64,000 nucleotides of DNA from Topomyia yanbarensis (Eukaryota > Arthropoda > Insecta > Diptera > Culicidae), in NCBI RefSeq assembly GCF_030247195.1, contig NC_080671.1:13094843-13158842 (forward strand). The letters are read 5' to 3'. Below are positions 58,911 through 64,000 of this stretch, in pieces. The first letter of the stretch is position 1. Every line of letters begins with the position of its first letter. The notes beneath the pieces were generated by a model. That model did no database searches and was not told the DNA's origin. It saw only the letters and a program-made list of their open reading frames with translations. The translations under genes were made by a program, and so were the position numbers.

Positions 58911-59625
58911 TTCATCGAGTGTGAAAAGTTGAAAATGTGTCAGATATTGAATTTCATTGTTGAAATGGTGCCTGCTCTAAGATAAAATTACATGGTATTA
59001 GTAGATGACATATATAGCTGATATTTTTTCGTGCATTTCGTAAATGCCAATTCTATTACAACATGTTTTGGTGAAGGTGTCGTCATCGAGAGAGTCAACA
59101 CTAGTTCCCGAGCGTCCGCACAGAAACAAACTTTATTTCATTAGACTAGAGTCCCCTAAAATTTCCAATCTGGTAGGCAATTTGTGTATGTGGTGAATCG
59201 GTCTAACTCTACTGTGGTTTGGGAATTGGTCCGAATCCGAGAACTGTGCCAGATCCAGAAACTGCCTATAATTTTGATTTCACTATCCAATAGAGATAGA
59301 GAGGTACATACGGTTCGATCGCTAAAACCTAACTAACTTGTCCTTACTTATTTCTGGCCCTGAGCACCTCGTGGGTCTAGTTGAAAACTGCTGCATCGGT
59401 AGATGTCTGGAATCATCGCATCGATGTGTTGGCCGGCGATGGGTGGTTGAACTGCTGATGCATTGATGCAATATATGGTGGACAGCACGTGTTGCTATAT
59501 CATCACACCTGTTGCTAATCGTCCGTATGTAACAGGGTCGCTGATGTGTGCGTGTGAAATATTTGACTTATAAATTTATGTTGGTATACCTCGGCAGATA
59601 ACTGTATATCACCATATCTGACAGA
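58911..59625. other. No gene seen; 3' side of protease B
   Basis: Intergenic. Nothing coding and no repeat assigned. Confidence 0.35.
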
Positions 59626-60056
59626 GGGATTTCAAAGCCGTGGTTCAACCGAGCGGTCTGGCCATTAATCCACAAGTGTACCAGGACGAGTGTCTTGAGA
59701 AAATTCTTCTGCCGTTCTTAAAGGAGTATCATGCGTATGGGAAGTACGTCTTCTGGCCGGACAAGGCGTCTTCCCATTACGCCAAGAAGACGCTGGAGTA
59801 TCTTAAGCAGAAAAACATATCGTACGTGCCGAAATCATGGAACCCGACCAACTTGACCCAGTGCCGTCCCATTGAGGAATTTTTCGGCTCCCTAAGTGCT
59901 CTAGTGGACAAAAATAATTGGTGGGCCAAGGATACGACCAGGATCCGGAAATGTATCCGGAAGATGGACGTCAGTGCCGTCCAGCGCTCTTGTGAGAGCA
60001 TCGCGACTAATTTGCATCGTACGGCTGACCAGGCCACCTTCTCCAATATTCATTGA
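59626..60056 (+). pseudogene. DD37E (ITm-type) mariner transposase, C-terminal fragment
   Basis: An open frame of 138 codons carries the second half of the catalytic core: FWPDKASSHYAKKTLEYL with the second Asp, and QCRPIEEFFGSL with the Glu. Counting gives 37 residues between them, defining DD37E. It then runs to ADQATFSNIH and a stop. No ATG; the first Asp, the N-terminal DNA-binding domain and the inverted repeats are missing. It is the best-preserved of the four transposase scraps in the window. Confidence 0.85.
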
Positions 60057-60590
60057 CGTTTTTTGAAGAATGGACATTATGTCTTTAATAAAATTTAATA
60101 AAATTATTTGAACGAATATTACTATTTCTCTTGAAAAATTCCGCCATTTTATGAGTAGAAACTCCCTTAATTTGAAAGATATCTCAAAAACTCAAAGTAG
60201 AAATCAGATATTTTATATATTGCAAAGTTTGAAATAAATTGGTTAAGTAGTTTTTGAATGGCAGTTAAAATCGCAAATCGTGTTTTAAGAGACATTCTAC
60301 AAAACGCTTCGTCATTGTGTCGCTTGTCGATATTTTTGCATAGAGAAATTGCAGAATGTTATTGAAACGATACATTATAATTTATAAAAGTTTTGATCAA
60401 TTCGCTCCACCCAAATTTCTAAAAAAATGCGAAAAATGTGTTTTTTCACGCTGAAAACCTTAACCGCTCCCCCCGGCTTTCCCTTAACCAATAATGAAGA
60501 GCCAACGACGACGACAAACGCTCTCACACCAAGAACTGACATCACCAATAAAGAAGCAAATACCGATGAATACCACTGACCGTGAATAGC
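60057..60590. other. No gene seen
   Basis: AATAAAATT-rich sequence follows the transposase stop. The rest is unassigned. Confidence 0.35.
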
Positions 60591-60591
60591 A

Positions 60592-60712
60592 GCGATGTCA
60601 GATCTACGGAAATCTCCGTAGATCTACGGATTTGGAGGTTTTATACGGATCTACGGATCCGTAGATAAAATCTACGGAAATGCAATTTTTTCTACGGAAA
60701 TCTACGGATTTA
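60592..60712. repeat. Cluster of ATCTACGGA motifs, probable transposon end
   Basis: Within 120 bp the word (A)TCTACGGA or its complement occurs about eight times, some as head-to-head pairs (CTACGGAAATCTCCGTAGAT). The flank CAGCGATGTCAGATC resembles a hAT-type terminus. Such clustered subterminal motifs usually serve as transposase binding sites. No matching right end was found in this window. Confidence 0.5.
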
Positions 60713-62500
60713 TCTCAGTGTACTTTTGAAGAAGGTTGCCAATGATCGACAGTTATTTTTTCTATTGGAAAATCATCTTAACAAAATGGAGAATTCGCAA
60801 AACCACGTTGTGCGATAATACCAGCGATCGAAAATTCAACTCGAGAATATGGACCCTGCTTTGTAAAACGCCTTCCAAAAGCATTTCGGCGATAATGAGT
60901 CGGGAAAATTCTATGTAGTTCAAATCAATAAATCCAGTAAAAGTCGTATTGAATAGAAACTAATTTATAGTCTCATCTGCAAATGATAAATTGTTTATTT
61001 CATAGAATCCAAGCAACGTTTTCTTCTCTCTGAATCGATATCTTGGATCCTGATAACTGTTTTAATTCATATATTTGATTCGTGCACGTAGCCTGTACTT
61101 GTACTTGACCAAACTAGAAGGCGAATGCTCACAGCGGTTATAGGAAAGCTTTGCCATGAATGACACGTGAAAGCGATCAACAACACGAGAAGGAAAAACT
61201 TTTATTACTAAAGCAATTAGAGTTATCTAAATCTGTCCAGCAACCAACGTCACGTTAAAAGGGAATATGAGCCAGATATAACGTTAATCTCATTCAGCTT
61301 CAACATGTTCGAAATTTGGCTCTGGTATGCATACCTCGTACCTCACTAGATCAATTTATCTACAGTAACAGCATGACACATCTTTATGAACAGGATTAAG
61401 TTAAGATTAAGGTCCCCGTCTACTAGGAGGGCGGTGCAATCGACGGAAGACTACATGATATGTCTCCTGATGGCGTTATCCGTAGATTCATGTCGCAAGA
61501 CGACGAAGTTGTTGCCGATAAAGACGTGTTCAGGAATTTGTTTCCCATTTCCTACGCTGTCCGGGTTGTGAGAATGCGGATAGAACACTCCATTCCTTTC
61601 TTCGTGACCCTGGAAAATGTAACCAACTGGCACATATAACCAACAAACTGTCACGTTTCAATTCTACGAACAACTATGGAGAACAGTGATATAAAATCTC
61701 TCTTTTGTTGCCCATTTCTGCTGCATTAACCGCAACCAGGATTCAGTTTCAACGCCTTATTCATTCTTTAATCTGCATCTTGACTGAAGTTTAAAGCAGA
61801 ATCTAAAGCCTTCAGCTCGGAGGCAATATTAATGCATTCACCCACCAAAACATTCATGTGTTTTATGAGTTCTAGGAAATTAAAGCAGAAGGTGGCATCG
61901 GTTACATTTTCGAGAAAAAGTGAATTGTGTAATCTATGAAGTTGAATTTGAATCGAAAATAACTAAATGAACGCGCTGCCTCAAACGAACTAAGGACGAG
62001 GCTAACAACTGCAATATTCCCTCCAGCGCGGCGGGCATACATTGAATTTTGCCATAACCAAAAAAAAATCTCGACTTCAACGCCGAAAGCAAAAACGCAA
62101 GCAGTGGTCCAACCAGCAACGACAGCTAAACCAGAATCTTATATTGAATCATCAACGATTACACCAGTACTTTTATAGCAACAAATAGCACCGCCAAACA
62201 AGATGCAAATGGTAGATAAAGATTCATCAAATTGCATCATGAAAAAAAAAACGCTGCACAACACATCGGGATGTTTTCTCTTGAAAATGTGGAAGAAGTA
62301 GTTTAGAAAGTATATATTACATTGTGTTTTTATCGCTGTCAGAACGATTGCTGAATCCCTCTGGATAAAGACTCGTCACGTCAATAGTTTGTTTACCATT
62401 TATCTGTCAGTGTCATTCCAATCGAGCACGAAACCTGTCAGTGTCATTTAGTTGGGATAAGATGGCGAGGCTTTATTCAGTAATTCAGCGCCTTTAGCTG
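60713..62500. other. 1.8 kb without a supportable gene
   Basis: A minus-strand frame at 61654-61451 (with IPEHVFIGNNFVVLRHES) has mixed composition but no family I can name. The rest is AT-rich intergenic DNA. Confidence 0.3.
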
Positions 62501-62504
62501 TCAG

Positions 62505-63422
62505 TTTTTCGAAAATTGGAACGAAAAGCAACGTCGCGAATTCATTTTGCGACACCCATCGGGACATCGGAAAACAATTGGGAATCGTGCAATCAACCGT
62601 GAGTCGTATGATTGAAAGGTACTACTAAACTGTGAGCATCGAATGGAAGAAGAAATGCAGGCAGAATGGATGTTCCATTAGTGGTCAGGATCACACGCAT
62701 GTAGTGAAAGAGTTTAAGCGTAATCCAATGCTTCGGTCAGGGTGTGCCTAAAAAGTTGAATCTGTCCAAGTCTTTGGTTCAGGGAGCCAAAGGCCGGGAG
62801 AAACAAAGTACAAAGTGCAGAAGGCTCCAAATCGTGACGAACGGAAAAATTTGGTGGGAAAGTCATGGACGTGAAAACTGTACACCCAGATGCTGACGAA
62901 GCCTCATTATCTCATCATGGATGATAAGACTTGCGTCAAGGCGGACATTCTGTAGCTTCCGGGGCAATTATTCTTCACCACCCAGCACAAATTTGATGTT
63001 CCGGAGGAAGTAAAGAAGCAGAAACTTTCAAAGTTTGCCAATAAATACATGATTTGTCAAGCGATTTGCTTTTGTGGCAAACGGAATAAGCCTTTCCTGA
63101 CTACCGAGACTATAAACGGGGAGATCTATCGAGGAGTGTCTTCAGAAGCGTCTGTTTCCTCTGTAGAAATAACCCGAGGGTCCTACGATCTTCTGGCCGG
63201 ATCTAGCTTCGAGCCACTATTCAAATGTTGTCCTGGAATGGTACGAAGCCAACGGAACTAAGGCATATCGAAAAATACAGCCAGCAGGCACTACAGAAGC
63301 ATCCCAAGGAGGTCAAATCTGAGGAAGACAGGAAGAAAAAATGGGTTTCCGTACAGGAGAAGCTGAAGCTAGATGATGTACAGAAATTAATGAGGGGAGC
63401 TAAGCGTAATGCGCGAGCGTAA
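62505..63422 (+). pseudogene. Decayed Tc1/mariner-type transposase
   Basis: The plus strand gives, in changing frames: NWNEKQRREF and HPSGHRKTIGNR near the N terminus (62510-62580), YLIMDDKTCVKADILQLPGQ around the first Asp (near 62910), FWPDLASSHYSNVVLEWYEA around the second Asp (near 63195), and KHPKEVKSEEDRKKKW then VQKLMRGAKRNARA at the C terminus. The region expected to hold the catalytic Glu is missing between the last two parts. Several stops and frameshifts. Related to the other three mariner scraps. Confidence 0.75.
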
Positions 63423-64000
63423 GGTTGTGGTGTTGTAGTTGAATAAAATAAATATTCCAAAAACTTACTAATGGGTTATATTGCATTGTCTGAAAGTTTT
63501 AAAAGAATCGGACAAACTTGGTAATTTTTTACAGCGTTTTTTCCGTGGTGCAATTTGATGTGGGACATTTCGGAAGGTTTCACGACCGTAGTCAGCAAAT
63601 CGAAGAAGCATACAAAGCCAACCGACCGTTCAATTCTAAGCAACTGCTGCGTTAATAGCATGGACGAAGTGACGATCAAAGAAGCGGACTGAATGACCGT
63701 CAGGCATTGCTACAAATTAATTGCGCGCGAGGGAAATACTACTAGCCTATTGAAAAAATCTTTATCTTTATTTGTTGTAAATATATAAAAGGCAATGGCT
63801 CCGCATTGAATAGCGTCATATAAACGAACAATATAACAAAAATTTGGGATAGCACAATCACCAATAAGTATTAAGAATAAGTGGCCAGATGGCAATAACA
63901 GAATCCCGTTCGAACATCTAAAAGTCGGGAGTGACAAGCAGGACGAAGCAATCCACTGCATGGTCCTCAATATCGCATAACAATCCTCAATATCGCCTAT
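63423..64000. other. No gene seen; window end
   Basis: AT-rich tail of the mariner remnant, then unassigned sequence cut by the window end. Confidence 0.35.

Overview
The window looks like genomic DNA from a culicine mosquito. This is inferred from a tRNA-headed SINE class that resembles the Aedes Feilai type, several copies of an 800-930 bp mosquito-type repeat with a CA/TG microsatellite core, decayed DD37E (ITm-type) mariner transposases, short introns of 53-67 bp next to very long repeat-filled ones, and an arthropod Inr+DPE core promoter. No species can be named from the sequence alone. The DNA is AT-rich and mostly repeats. I can support only three host protein-coding genes.

Layout. 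1-8.6 kb: nested inverted repeats, a foldback element and a pogo-like MITE. 8.6-8.9 kb: a tRNA-derived SINE. 9-21.6 kb: the earmuff/Fezf-type zinc-finger gene (erm) on the + strand. It has a predicted TSS at 10296, a 12-nt first coding exon (10928-10939), an 8.4 kb intron holding a hAT element, a dead mariner, SINEs and a 213-bp near-perfect palindrome, and one large coding exon (19320-20873). The TGA of that exon is followed by 58 more in-frame, protein-like codons, so it is a strong stop-codon readthrough candidate. 21.8-28.2 kb: MITEs, repeats and a dead mariner. 28.3-30.8 kb (- strand) and 55.8-58.9 kb (+ strand): two divergently oriented paralogous genes for secreted proteins of about 784 and 800 aa. 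Each has one catalytically intact-looking trypsin-fold domain followed by two pseudoprotease domains, and both share the same three-exon phase 1/phase 2 structure. 31.7-37 kb: broken non-LTR retrotransposons. 37.5-53 kb: DNA transposons (including a hAT copy with a perfect 8-bp target duplication), interspersed repeats, microsatellites and a 7-bp minisatellite. 59-64 kb: two further dead mariner transposases and a short-motif cluster.

Functional reading. erm is a transcriptional repressor of brain and neuroblast development with a Groucho-binding eh1 motif and six C2H2 fingers. The protease genes probably act in extracellular (haemolymph) proteolysis, with the two pseudoprotease domains as binding or regulatory modules. 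Nothing links erm to the proteases functionally; they are simply neighbours. All introns and starts here are my own readings of splice signals and reading phase, without transcript evidence.
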